Shown here: positions 25,770-33,482 of the stretch, piece by piece | How the letters are laid out: the number at the start of each line of letters is the position of its first letter | Position numbering within the stretch: position 1 is the first letter of the stretch | Assembly (NCBI GenBank): GCA_018883755.1 | Contig: JAHLFR010000003.1 | Location: 1 to 39,061 of the forward strand | Direction of reading: 5' to 3' | DNA: 39,061 nt | Source: Candidatus Methanocorpusculum faecipullorum | GTDB lineage: Archaea > Halobacteriota > Methanomicrobia > Methanomicrobiales > Methanocorpusculaceae | Notes under the pieces: model-generated | Databases searched by the model: none | What the model was told of the DNA's origin: nothing | What the model saw: the letters and a program-made list of their open reading frames with translations, nothing else | Program-made: the position numbers and the translations under genes

Positions 25770-26012
25770 TTGGCAGATGAAAAAAATACTGAAAAGAAGG
25801 CAGCATCCTCTGCTGTAAACGTAAAGATGCCGGAGGTCTCCAAACAGAGTATCTCCGAGTTCTTCCGCAAGTACCTGCGTGTATTAAAACTTGCACGCAG
25901 ACCGACAAAGGATGAGTTCTTCAAGATCTCCGCAGTTGCCGCAGCCGGTATTGCGGTAATCGGAGTTCTCGGTTTCATCATTTACCTGGTCTTCCACTAC
26001 CTGCTCCCGTGA
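25770..26012 (+). CDS. secE: Protein translocase subunit SecE/Sec61 gamma
   Basis: Small subunit that clamps the SecY channel. The 80-residue chain has one amphipathic helix (SEFFRKYLRVLKLARRPTKDEF) and one transmembrane helix (about residues 55-77), the usual SecE plan. I chose the TTG at 25770: GAGGTGA, which includes the ftsZ stop codon, lies 5 bp before it. The GTG at 25761 is a possible alternative three codons longer. It is followed after 4 bp by spt5, the common archaeal order. Confidence 0.88.
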   Translation: MADEKNTEKKAASSAVNVKMPEVSKQSISEFFRKYLRVLKLARRPTKDEFFKISAVAAAGIAVIGVLGFIIYLVFHYLLP

Positions 26013-26016
26013 AACT

Positions 26017-26493
26017 ATGACTGATTCAGAGTTTGGCAACCATTACTACATAATTAAAACAACATCCAAGCACGAGCGGACGGTTGCAGATAATATCCGC
26101 GAGGCAATCGAGAATAACATGACGGATGTTGTCGTGACAGCTGTAGTGGTTCCGGAGGATATTAAGGGCTATGTCTTTGTGGAAAGCCCAGAGGAACACG
26201 CGCGCATTGAAGAGCTGGTAGAGACTATTGCTCATGCACGTGTTGTTCTGAAAAGCGAAACGTCGATGGAAGAGATCAAACACTTCCTTGTACCCAAACC
26301 GGCAGTCTCCGGTATCGAAGAAGGAACAATTGTTGAACTGATCGCAGGGCCGTTCAAAGGTGAAAAGGCAGTGGTCAAGCGTGTAGACCACACCAAAGAA
26401 GAGATCACCGTTGAACTGTATGAGTCAATTGTTCCTATTCCAATCACCGTGCGCGGCGATAATGTGCGCGTAATCGATCGCAGCCACGAGTAA
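26017..26493 (+). CDS. spt5: Transcription elongation factor Spt5 (NusG family)
   Basis: Binds the RNA polymerase clamp with Spt4 and keeps transcription processive. The 158-residue chain has the NGN domain (about residues 8-85) and one KOW domain (EGTIVELIAGPFKGEKAVVKRVD, about 101-123). It follows secE by 4 bp. The 283 bases after it, before rpl11, hold only a promoter-like element and a hairpin. Confidence 0.95.
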   Translation: MTDSEFGNHYYIIKTTSKHERTVADNIREAIENNMTDVVVTAVVVPEDIKGYVFVESPEEHARIEELVETIAHARVVLKSETSMEEIKHFLVPKPAVSGIEEGTIVELIAGPFKGEKAVVKRVDHTKEEITVELYESIVPIPITVRGDNVRVIDRSHE

Positions 26494-26738
26494 ATCCCAA
26501 TCCATTTTTTAGATCCTGAAATAGGTCTGCGCGATCTGTTTGCAGCAATATCTCTCCAGTGTACGTTACAATACATTTCAGAGATAGAAATTGCTTTGAA
26601 GAACCAGATAATCCGTTAACAACACCATTTGTACAAACGGGAATAGACGTTGCAGAATACACTGCACTACCCAAGAAGAACCCTATCACCCACTACCTTT
26701 ATGTTCTCATACGTCGACCTTATTGAACCAATGTTAGG

Positions 26739-26756
26739 CAGACCTTTGAAGGTCTG
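26739..26756 (+). promoter_or_regulatory. Leader hairpin of rpl11
   Basis: CAGACCT-TTGA-AGGTCTG is a perfect 7-bp stem with a four-base loop, 20 bp before the rpl11 ATG. A TATA-like CTTTATG (about 26697-26703) would place transcription start near 26724, so the hairpin lies at the 5' end of the leader. Its role is unknown; it could tune rpl11 translation or mRNA stability. Confidence 0.4.
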
Positions 26757-26776
26757 TACTGACATACGGTGATACA

Positions 26777-27250
26777 ATGGCAGAAACTGTCGAGGTACTG
26801 GTACCTGGCGGTAGAGCAACTGCAGGACCACCACTTGGTCCAGCACTGGGTCCCCTTGGGATCAACGTGAAGGCAGTCGTTGATGACATCAACAAGAAGA
26901 CTGCTGAGTTCAACGGTATGTCTGTTCCGGTAACGGTTACAGTCGATGACAAAAAGAACGTCACGTTAACAGTCGGTATTCCCCCGACAACCGCACTTGT
27001 TATGAAGGAAGCGGGAATCGAGAAGGGATCCGGCACTCCGAACACTCAGGCAGTTGGTAATCTGCCGCTTGAAGCTGTCATTCGCATTGCAAAGATGAAG
27101 ATGGAGAGCATGCTTTCCTACGACCTGAAAAACGCGGTCAAGGAAGTCATGGGCACCTGCGTTTCCGTTGGTGTGACCATCGACGGCAAGACGGCAAAAG
27201 CCGCAATTGCCGCAGTCAATGCAGGCGAGTACGACGCACAGCTTGCATAA
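26777..27250 (+). CDS. rpl11: Large subunit ribosomal protein L11
   Basis: The 157-residue L11 of the GTPase-associated centre. The N-terminal VLVPGGRATAGPPLGPALGPLGIN and the IPPTTALVMKEAG segment are clear family marks. GGTGAT lies 4 bp before the ATG. It stands apart from rpl1 by 122 bases that include the L1 control element, so L11 probably has its own or a partly shared transcript. Confidence 0.97.
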   Translation: MAETVEVLVPGGRATAGPPLGPALGPLGINVKAVVDDINKKTAEFNGMSVPVTVTVDDKKNVTLTVGIPPTTALVMKEAGIEKGSGTPNTQAVGNLPLEAVIRIAKMKMESMLSYDLKNAVKEVMGTCVSVGVTIDGKTAKAAIAAVNAGEYDAQLA

Positions 27251-27322
27251 AGTTCTGTGTCCGGCTTCAAACGGGTAGCGGGTGAAAGAATCCCGCGAAA
27301 AATGTACAGTAGTAGAGAACAA

Positions 27323-27360
27323 CCATAGGAGATCGGACAAATTCCGGTCGAGAACTATGG
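27323..27360 (+). promoter_or_regulatory. L1-binding translational control element in the rpl1 leader
   Basis: An outer stem CCATAG/CTATGG (27323-27328 with 27355-27360) and an inner stem GATCGG/CCGGTC (27331-27336 with 27344-27349, one G-U pair) flank an asymmetric internal loop of GA on the left and GAGAA on the right. The methanococcal L1 mRNA site, as I recall it, has the same GA/GAGAA loop between two stems, mimicking the 23S rRNA target of L1. The last two bases of the outer stem are the first two of the GGAGG ribosome binding site (27359-27363), 9 bp before ATG 27373. L1 bound here would block ribosome entry and so limit rpl1-rpl10-rpl12. Confidence 0.8.
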
Positions 27361-27372
27361 AGGCTTCATCAA

Positions 27373-28014
27373 ATGGTTGACAAGACCCAAATTATCAGCG
27401 CTGTTACGGCAGCAATGGAGCAGGCGCCCAAGAGGAAGTTCCAGGAGAGTATTGATATTACTATCAATCTCAAGCACGTGGACATGGCGCAGCCCAAAAA
27501 CCGTATTGATGAGACGATTCTTCTGCCACAGGCAATAGGCGTCAAAAAGATCGCTGTCTTGGGTAAGGGAGACATTGTGTCCCAGGCTCGCAACGCAGGT
27601 GTCGATATCATTATCGGTCCTGAAGAGATTGAGCGTCTGGGTGGTGCCCCGCGTGAGGCACGTAAGCTCGCAGGTCAGTATGACTACTTCCTTGCAGAGA
27701 CTGCGGTCATGCCACTTGTTGGTCGCTGGCTCGGTCAGAGGCTCGGTCCCCGCGGCAAAATGCCGCAGCCGATCCCGATGGGTCAGGACATTACTCCGAT
27801 CGTTGAGCGTCTTCGGAATTCCGTCAAGATCCGGTCCAAGGACAGACTGAACATGTCTGTAAAGATCGGAAACACCGCCATGAGTGCGGAGGCAGTTGCC
27901 GAGAACGTCGATGCGGTCTTAAAGAGAGTACTGGGAAGACTCGAAAACGGCGAATTAAACATTCGTTCCGTCTACGTCAAGACTACGATGGGTCCCGCTG
28001 TGAAGGTGATGTAA
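27373..28014 (+). CDS. rpl1: Large subunit ribosomal protein L1
   Basis: The 213-residue L1 of the ribosomal stalk near the E site, which in archaea also represses its own operon by binding its mRNA. Typical elements are KRKFQESIDITINLK, PRGKMPQPIP (about residues 129-138) and the N-terminal RNA-binding face. The element just upstream is the expected target. It is followed by rpl10 after 2 bp. Confidence 0.97.
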   Translation: MVDKTQIISAVTAAMEQAPKRKFQESIDITINLKHVDMAQPKNRIDETILLPQAIGVKKIAVLGKGDIVSQARNAGVDIIIGPEEIERLGGAPREARKLAGQYDYFLAETAVMPLVGRWLGQRLGPRGKMPQPIPMGQDITPIVERLRNSVKIRSKDRLNMSVKIGNTAMSAEAVAENVDAVLKRVLGRLENGELNIRSVYVKTTMGPAVKVM

Positions 28015-28016
28015 AC

Positions 28017-28862
28017 ATGGCAATTTATACCCACCACCTTCCCGCGTGGAAACGCGAAGAAGTTGAATCGATTGTGGAGAACGCCGGAAAGCACGAGCTT
28101 ATCGGCCTGGTGGATGTCTACGGAATTCCCGCAAGACAGTTCCAGCAGATCCGCAGGAACCTGCACGGCAGTGCAGTTGTGAAGGTTGCAAGAAACACGC
28201 TTGTTGAGCATGCATTCAATGAGCTTGGCGGTCACTTCCTTGACCTTAACGGCCACGTAAGTGAGCACTCTGCACTGATCTTCGCCGACGGAAACCCGTT
28301 CAAGCTGTTCAAGTCCCTTGAGCAGACGAAAACAAAGCGTTCCGCAAAAGCAGGCGAGGTCGCTCCTGAGGATATCGTTGTCCCTGCAGGACCAACTTCC
28401 TTCAAGCCCGGACCGATCGTCGGAGAACTCCAGCAGGCAGGTATCCCGGCAGCTATTGACGGCGGTAAGGTCAAAATTAAAGAGACCAAGACCGTTGTAA
28501 AAGCAGGCCAGGCTATCAGCAAGAAACAGGCAGACGTTCTGGCAAAGCTTGATATCAAGCCAATGCCGGTTGGTCTCTCACTTCTGGCCGTCGTCTACGA
28601 AGGCGAGATTTATCTGCCGGATGTTCTTGGTATTGACGAAGAGGCATACAAGGCAAAGATCACTCTTGCAGCACAGCAGGTGTTCAACCTCGCAGTCAAC
28701 GCAGCCATTCCGACCCCATGTGCACAGATCACTGAGGCTCAGATTGCAAAGGCTGTCCGTGAGGCACGGAACCTTGGTGTGGAGGCCCCAATCTACGAGA
28801 AGGGCGTCATCGAGATGATCATCAGCAAGGCATACAGACAAGCAAACGCCCTGAAGGCATAA
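28017..28862 (+). CDS. rpl10: Large subunit ribosomal protein L10 (P0-like)
   Basis: Base of the L10/L12 stalk that binds translation factors. The 281-residue chain has the rRNA-binding domain (YGIPARQFQQIRRNLHGSAVVKVARNTL, about residues 38-65), the archaeal insert starting DIVVPAGPTSFKPGP and the helical L12-binding spine after about residue 200. It ends ISKAYRQANALKA. The acidic tail finishing in GLGALFG that many archaeal L10 proteins share with L12 is absent, and no such sequence follows in any frame before rpl12. Confidence 0.95.
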   Translation: MAIYTHHLPAWKREEVESIVENAGKHELIGLVDVYGIPARQFQQIRRNLHGSAVVKVARNTLVEHAFNELGGHFLDLNGHVSEHSALIFADGNPFKLFKSLEQTKTKRSAKAGEVAPEDIVVPAGPTSFKPGPIVGELQQAGIPAAIDGGKVKIKETKTVVKAGQAISKKQADVLAKLDIKPMPVGLSLLAVVYEGEIYLPDVLGIDEEAYKAKITLAAQQVFNLAVNAAIPTPCAQITEAQIAKAVREARNLGVEAPIYEKGVIEMIISKAYRQANALKA

Positions 28863-28889
28863 TTATCATACAAAATAGGTGAAGATAAA

Positions 28890-29201
28890 ATGGAGTACAT
28901 TTACGCAGCTCTGTTAGTTCACTCCGCAGGAAAGACTGTGGATGAAGAATCGGTTAAGGCAGTTCTCTCTGCCGCAGGTATCGCAGTTGACGACTCCCGT
29001 GTAAAGGCACTTATCGCTGCACTTGACGGTGTCGACATCGAGGAAGCAATCTCCAAGGCAGCAGCAGCACCGGTTGCAGTTGCAGCAGCAGGTGCAGCAG
29101 CACCGGCAGCAGCAGCAGCAGAAGAGGCAGCAGCACCGGAAGAGAGCAAGGAAGAGGAAGAAGAGGACGCCATGGCAGGCCTTGGCGCACTCTTTGGATA
29201 A
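28890..29201 (+). CDS. rpl12: Large subunit ribosomal protein L12 (P1-like)
   Basis: The 103-residue stalk protein that recruits elongation factors. An N-terminal helical dimer domain (residues 1-60) is followed by an Ala/Pro-rich hinge and the acidic tail ending [14 protein letters not shown], the factor-binding tip. GGTGA lies upstream of the ATG. It closes the operon and is followed by a strong hairpin. Confidence 0.96.
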   Translation: MEYIYAALLVHSAGKTVDEESVKAVLSAAGIAVDDSRVKALIAALDGVDIEEAISKAAAAPVAVAAAGAAAPAAAAAEEAAAPEESKEEEEEDAMAGLGALFG

Positions 29202-29231
29202 GTTCGAACATCTCCCTGCTGAGATACGTCG

Positions 29232-29261
29232 AATGCCGCAGCAAAGATATGCTGTGGCATT
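29232..29261 (+). terminator. Strong hairpin after the ribosomal operon
   Basis: AATGCCGCAGCA and TGCTGTGGCATT form a 12-bp stem with one G-U pair and a 6-base loop, 30 bp after the rpl12 stop. A T6 run follows at 29305-29310. It probably terminates or protects the 3' end of the ribosomal transcript. Confidence 0.6.
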
Positions 29262-29413
29262 ATCCATATTTTCCTGAAATTATCTGATGAAATTTGTTAG
29301 TACGTTTTTTCTGATGCATTTTATAACAGATCCCAAACGGGAAAACTGTGTAAGACTTTTATCCAGAAAGAAAAATATCCGTTACAAAAAAAACAGCAGG
29401 ATGAAAAAAACCA

Positions 29414-30607
29414 TCAGGTCTCAATCATCTTTCGGGAAATAGTACCGTCTCGTGCAATCCACAACTCAGCTGATGCACAAGCCTGTTCAATCAGTTCTGC
29501 AAGATCCAGCTTCGTCTCCTCTTTCTCAATAAGTTCAACAGAGGATCTCGTGGCAGGTTTTTTCGGAACAGCCCGGCATCCGGTATCACCCGGACTCTCA
29601 TGAAATGTACCTATTTTCCGGGCAATGGCAACTGTTTCCTCTTTGTCATACGTAAGTATCGGCCGCAGGATTGGTGTCTTCACAGACTCAGTAATCACAC
29701 GCATATTCTGGATCGTCTGTGATGCAACCTGCCCAAGATTTTCCCCGGAAACAAGGGCGTCAAACTTGCCCCGCGATGCAAGTGCATCTGCAACCCGCAT
29801 CATAAACCGTTTGCAGAAGATACACGTATAATGTCTGTCACAGGATGTAGTCATCGCCGCAAAAAACGGTTCCATATCAACAACCCAGACTGCAAAATTT
29901 TTCCCGGGTGACCAGGTCGAAAGAATGCGTGCATTATCAAGTGCGAGATCCTTTGTGGCAGGCCCTGCCCATCTTCCGCCGTCCATGAAAACACCGGAAA
30001 TAACGACGCCACGACGCATCATCAGCCATGCTGCAACCGGAGAGTCGATTCCCGAGGAAAGAAGAAGCATTGCCTTTCCTGCCGTTCCGAGAGGCAGACC
30101 ACCCTGACCGGGAATACGGCTGTCATAGACAATTCCACCATACTCACGTGCTTCAACAAAGATCTCGTACTCGGGATGTTCCAGATCCACCACGAAATCC
30201 GGTACTTGGTCCCAGACAGCATCCGCGACGATCCGCGCAAGCTCCTGACTGGTGAATCCGCCAACATGCTGACGGCGTGCCCGTACCGCAAACCGCATTC
30301 CCGGACGAAGTTTTCCGTCGGCCACGGCTACCGCCGCTGCGGCAATCTCTTCCGGCGAGTTTCCGCAGGTTGTACAGATACTCACATCCACAATGCCGAA
30401 GACACGTGACACGACAGCTGCAATGCGTTCCGCATCGCCATAGATCAAAATCCTGCCACGATACTCTTCGGTCTTGTACTCGATCCCCGCTGCATCGAGT
30501 GACGCACGAATGTTGCGCATCAGCGATGCCATGAACTGTTTCTTTACCTGCTCACTCTTCAGCCAGAGTTCCCCAATTCTCACCATTACTGCTGTGTTTG
30601 TCTCCAT
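29414..30607 (-). CDS. thiI: tRNA 4-thiouridine synthase ThiI
   Basis: Adds sulfur to U8 of tRNA through an adenylated intermediate. The 397-residue chain has an N-terminal ferredoxin-like and THUMP region (about 1-165) and a PP-loop domain with SSGIDSPVAAW (184-194). There is no rhodanese domain. Instead it has C262 and C265 (YTCIFCKRF) and C344 (GDTGCRAVP), the three cysteines known in archaeal ThiI to hold an iron-sulfur cluster. ATG 30607 is fixed by AGGAGGTG just upstream on the coding strand. Its start lies inside the end of larE (22-bp overlap). Confidence 0.93.
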   Translation of the reverse strand: METNTAVMVRIGELWLKSEQVKKQFMASLMRNIRASLDAAGIEYKTEEYRGRILIYGDAERIAAVVSRVFGIVDVSICTTCGNSPEEIAAAAVAVADGKLRPGMRFAVRARRQHVGGFTSQELARIVADAVWDQVPDFVVDLEHPEYEIFVEAREYGGIVYDSRIPGQGGLPLGTAGKAMLLLSSGIDSPVAAWLMMRRGVVISGVFMDGGRWAGPATKDLALDNARILSTWSPGKNFAVWVVDMEPFFAAMTTSCDRHYTCIFCKRFMMRVADALASRGKFDALVSGENLGQVASQTIQNMRVITESVKTPILRPILTYDKEETVAIARKIGTFHESPGDTGCRAVPKKPATRSSVELIEKEETKLDLAELIEQACASAELWIARDGTISRKMIET

Positions 30608-31374
30608 CTCTCCACACCTCCTGCTGTGTATCCGGCAACCCGTACATGAGAAAAACCAAGATCTTCGATCTGACCAAGAAGAGCCAAAGCTTTCTGCATC
30701 TCCCACGCCTCAACCTCCACAACTGCCTCGTCCGCGATGAGACGTACACGAAGAATCCCAGAGATCCCCTGATCACGCAGAAGGGTTTCTGCTGCGGCAA
30801 TCAGTTTCAGACGTTCTGCGGTAATCGGTACACCAAAAGGTATCCGGGTCGCAAGACATGATGACGGCGGAATACGGGGAATATCAAGTATATCTCCAAG
30901 AGCCTGGATTTCGGATTTTCCAATACCAGCATCGGCAAACGGGCTACGGATCCCAAGCTGTTTCAGAACCGCATAACCTGGTCTCTCTTCCGGAAGATCG
31001 TCAGAATGCGTACCATCGCAGACAGTACTCCCCAGCTCATTGGCAAGTACGACAAGAGGATACATGAGCTGCTGTTTGCAGAGATAACAACGGTCTACAG
31101 GATTTGATCGGATCGCTGGATTGTCGAGCAGCGAAACCTCGATAGGATGCCAACATACTCCAAGCCTTCGGCACATCTCAGAAGCCCGTTCCATCTCACC
31201 CGGAACCGAAAACTCCGACACGATCGTGGCAGCATCGACCGAAAGGTCAAGAGCTTTTGCTGCTGCAAGAAGGACAAGACTGTCCTGACCGCCGGAGAGT
31301 GCTATCATCAGTGGTGCATGTTGTTGCAAAACCGAGGATAATTTTGCCGGAATCAAAGAGGACTTTTCATTCAC
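30586..31374 (-). CDS. larE: LarE-family ATP-dependent sulfur transferase
   Basis: A 262-residue PP-loop enzyme. LarE adenylates a pyridinium dicarboxylate acid and donates sulfur to make the nickel-pincer cofactor of lactate racemase-type enzymes. Marks are SGGQDSLV (residues 27-34), DRCYLCKQQL with C96 and C99, and PPSSCLATRIP with C173, the position of the sacrificial cysteine in the one-cysteine form. Three cysteines suggest the [4Fe-4S] subtype that moves sulfur without destroying itself. No larB, larC or larA is in the window, so the real substrate is open. It is co-transcribed with thiI. A TATA-like element is near 31415-31422. Confidence 0.88.
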   Translation of the reverse strand: MNEKSSLIPAKLSSVLQQHAPLMIALSGGQDSLVLLAAAKALDLSVDAATIVSEFSVPGEMERASEMCRRLGVCWHPIEVSLLDNPAIRSNPVDRCYLCKQQLMYPLVVLANELGSTVCDGTHSDDLPEERPGYAVLKQLGIRSPFADAGIGKSEIQALGDILDIPRIPPSSCLATRIPFGVPITAERLKLIAAAETLLRDQGISGILRVRLIADEAVVEVEAWEMQKALALLGQIEDLGFSHVRVAGYTAGGVERWRQTQQ

Positions 31375-31422
31375 TTTGTGAACATCCAGAAGTACTCAGT
31401 ATTTGCTCTGAATAAATAAATA

Positions 31423-31455
31423 TGCAATGGCTTGAGAAAGGGATCCTCCATTGCA
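31423..31455. repeat. Inverted repeat between divergent larE and DUF2150 genes
   Basis: TGCAATGG and CCATTGCA are perfect 8-bp arms around 17 bases. The repeat sits in the 147-bp divergent promoter region, next to the A/T-rich start of larE. It may be an operator for one or both sides; nothing else supports this yet. Confidence 0.35.
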
Positions 31456-31521
31456 CACCCAGTTCCGACAGGAATATCACAACATCTATAAGAATCAGGG
31501 CAGAACTATTTACAGTGAGAT

Positions 31522-32166
31522 ATGGCTGCAAAGAAATCTTCTAAAAAAACAGCCGAGCCAGAGGCACCGGCAAAGCTGTTTTATATCTTCTATAATCAGG
31601 AACGCTGGGACAACTGGCTAAACACACTTGCCGAGGCTGATTTCTCCGGTGATGAAGACAGCGATGAGATGCCGGAAGGATACCGTATTCTCGACGGATT
31701 CTCCGACGACATCACGCTTGCTACAATCAAGATCATCCGCTTGTACCAGAACGGAAGAATTTCTCTGGAAGAGGCACGAACCAAGCTCCGCGGTGTTGAG
31801 GAGATCGTGATGGAGGAACTGCCTGACTCAGAAATAGCGGAGATTGTCGGGTCGATGCAGGTATCCATGCTGGTGCTGTTTGCAGCCGGACAGAAATATT
31901 TGGAAGAGGCATACCCGCCAAGTGAGGAAGTCAAAAATCTCGTAAAGGAAGGGCGTAAGGTCTTCGAAAAGGATCCGGAAAAGGCACTGGACCTGGCATC
32001 CTCCATTGGAGCAGCCGTTATCAATGGTGCCTCGTGCTGCGGGAAATATGTCAAGGACACCGACGAGCCTACGCTCTTTGATGAGTGGCTTGTTGAGGTG
32101 GAACGCATTGCCGATGCCATGAAGTCTCTGAAGAACTTCGACGAGGAAGCCGGAGAAGCCCAGTGA
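31522..32166 (+). CDS. Conserved archaeal protein, DUF2150-like
   Basis: A 214-residue soluble, acidic protein of no known function. It opens with a Lys-rich tail (residues 1-20), then FYIFYNQERWDNWLN, a central helical region (YRILDGFSDDITLATIKIIRLYQNG) and a C-terminal helical part with NGASCCGKYVKD. The pattern resembles the DUF2150 family found in methanogens and relatives; I am fairly but not fully sure. It overlaps the next gene by 4 bp and lies upstream of cofE. Ribosome binding site GTGAG lies just before the ATG. Confidence 0.65.
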   Translation: MAAKKSSKKTAEPEAPAKLFYIFYNQERWDNWLNTLAEADFSGDEDSDEMPEGYRILDGFSDDITLATIKIIRLYQNGRISLEEARTKLRGVEEIVMEELPDSEIAEIVGSMQVSMLVLFAAGQKYLEEAYPPSEEVKNLVKEGRKVFEKDPEKALDLASSIGAAVINGASCCGKYVKDTDEPTLFDEWLVEVERIADAMKSLKNFDEEAGEAQ

Positions 32167-32615
32167 TCGCAGGCCGTGCCCGGTTCCGCTACATCAAAAA
32201 ACTTCAGCGGGCAGCAGGATACCGGTTACCGGATGGTGCCTTTCACCCGGCAAATCTGGAAGCCATTACCGGTTCAATGAACATCGACAGTCTAGATCCC
32301 GGAACACGGGATCAGGTACTCCGATTTTACAAAGATTTTCTCGAGTGTAACTGCCGTGACTCTCCGCTCTGCGGATGCCCGGAGCGAAAATTTGTGATCG
32401 CGATTCTGGAACTTCGAGAGATGGGACTTAACCATAAAGAGATTCACAATCATCTCCTTGATGAATACGGAATTGATCTCTTCCCCGCAGATATACTCAG
32501 CTTTTTAGAAGATTCCGTTCATCTCCTGGAAGCAGTACGCAGTGTTGCGGATCTTGCCGGACAGAAAGATCTGGTCAAACTATCTGACGAACATATCCGC
32601 CAGATAGCCCGCTGA
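32163..32615 (+). CDS. Conserved archaeal protein with Cys cluster (DUF5814-like)
   Basis: A 150-residue protein of unknown role. Its middle holds a tight cysteine group, ECNCRDSPLCGCPERK (about residues 61-76), which could bind zinc or a cluster, followed by a helical segment (REMGLNHKEIHNHLLDEYGID) that looks like a small nucleic-acid or protein-binding fold. Similar segments occur at the ends of some archaeal helicases, so a link to DNA or RNA work is possible. It overlaps its upstream partner by 4 bp and precedes cofE by 49 bp. Confidence 0.6.
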   Translation: MIAGRARFRYIKKLQRAAGYRLPDGAFHPANLEAITGSMNIDSLDPGTRDQVLRFYKDFLECNCRDSPLCGCPERKFVIAILELREMGLNHKEIHNHLLDEYGIDLFPADILSFLEDSVHLLEAVRSVADLAGQKDLVKLSDEHIRQIAR

Positions 32616-32664
32616 CGCACATTCCCATCACGTTTTTTTGAGATACAGACACAATAGATCATAC

Positions 32665-33435
32665 ATGAATCCGGGGTTTTCCGTCTATGGGGTTGAAACA
32701 GGTCTTCTTGAGCCGGGAGACGACATTGTTGGCCGGGTGATTACAGGCCTTGCGAAAACAGATGCAGGAGAGATTCACGACGGAGATATTCTCCTGTTCG
32801 CAGAGTCTCCCTTGTCCACAACGGAGGGGCGGAATATCCGGTTGACCGATATTACACCCGGAAAAGAAGCCAGAGAACTTGCAAAACAGTACAGTCTTGA
32901 CCCGCGAATCGCAGAGATTGTCATTGCGGAAAGCGATGAGATCCTCGGTGGTATCCCCGGATTCCTTCTTGCTGCACGGGGAAATCTGGTTCTTCCAAAT
33001 GCCGGGGTGGATGAGTCCAACGCACCGGACGGCTGGGTTACGCGGCTGCCAAAGGATGCAAATGCAAGTGCTGCACGTATCCGGAAAGAGATCCTAAACC
33101 GTACAGGAAAAGAGGTTGCAGTAATCATTATAGACTCGCGTACACATGCAATGCGGCTCGGCGTTTCCGGGGTTGCAATCGGATGTTCCGGCATTCTCCC
33201 CATCACTGATGAGCGGGGAAAACCCGATCTCTTCGGACATGAATTACAGGTAACACGCAGGGCAATTGCCGATTCGCTTGCATCAACAGCAGAGCTTCTG
33301 ATGGGTGAGGCAAATGAAGGTGTACCTGTAGTGCTTGTACGTGGCTATCCGTACATTTTTGCAGAAAATGCAGTCATCGAGTCCATTGCACCCGATGAAG
33401 ATCTTTTCCTCGGAAGTCTGATGAAAAAAGAGTGA
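32665..33435 (+). CDS. cofE: F420-0:gamma-glutamyl ligase
   Basis: Adds glutamates to F420-0 using GTP, finishing the coenzyme F420 that carries hydride in methanogenesis. The 256-residue chain matches archaeal CofE: VYGVETGLLEPGDDI at the start, DGDILLFAESPLSTTEGR, LVLPNAGVDESNAP, and IIDSRTHAMRLGVSGVAIG with metal- and phosphate-binding residues. I chose ATG 32665; the frame has an earlier ATG at 32638 that adds nine unlike residues. The stop lies inside a long hairpin. Confidence 0.95.
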   Translation: MNPGFSVYGVETGLLEPGDDIVGRVITGLAKTDAGEIHDGDILLFAESPLSTTEGRNIRLTDITPGKEARELAKQYSLDPRIAEIVIAESDEILGGIPGFLLAARGNLVLPNAGVDESNAPDGWVTRLPKDANASAARIRKEILNRTGKEVAVIIIDSRTHAMRLGVSGVAIGCSGILPITDERGKPDLFGHELQVTRRAIADSLASTAELLMGEANEGVPVVLVRGYPYIFAENAVIESIAPDEDLFLGSLMKKE

Positions 33436-33482
33436 CAAAGCCACATCTTCGCACATGAAAGAGGTACAACGGATGTGTCACT
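33431..33482 (+). terminator. Hairpin and T run after cofE
   Basis: AGTGA plus CACATC (33431-33447) pair with GATGTG plus TCACT (33472-33482), with a bulge between the two left segments. Mixed A and T runs follow (about 33490-33503). This fits a terminator for the cofE transcript. Confidence 0.4.

Noticed and set aside
28919-29260. Ala/Ser-rich minus-strand frame over rpl12
   Set aside because: Its composition only reflects the repeated GCA codons of the L12 hinge.
29023-29277. Gln/Arg-rich plus-strand frame inside rpl12
   Set aside because: A frame-shifted reading of the Ala-rich hinge gives runs of Gln; there is no start signal.
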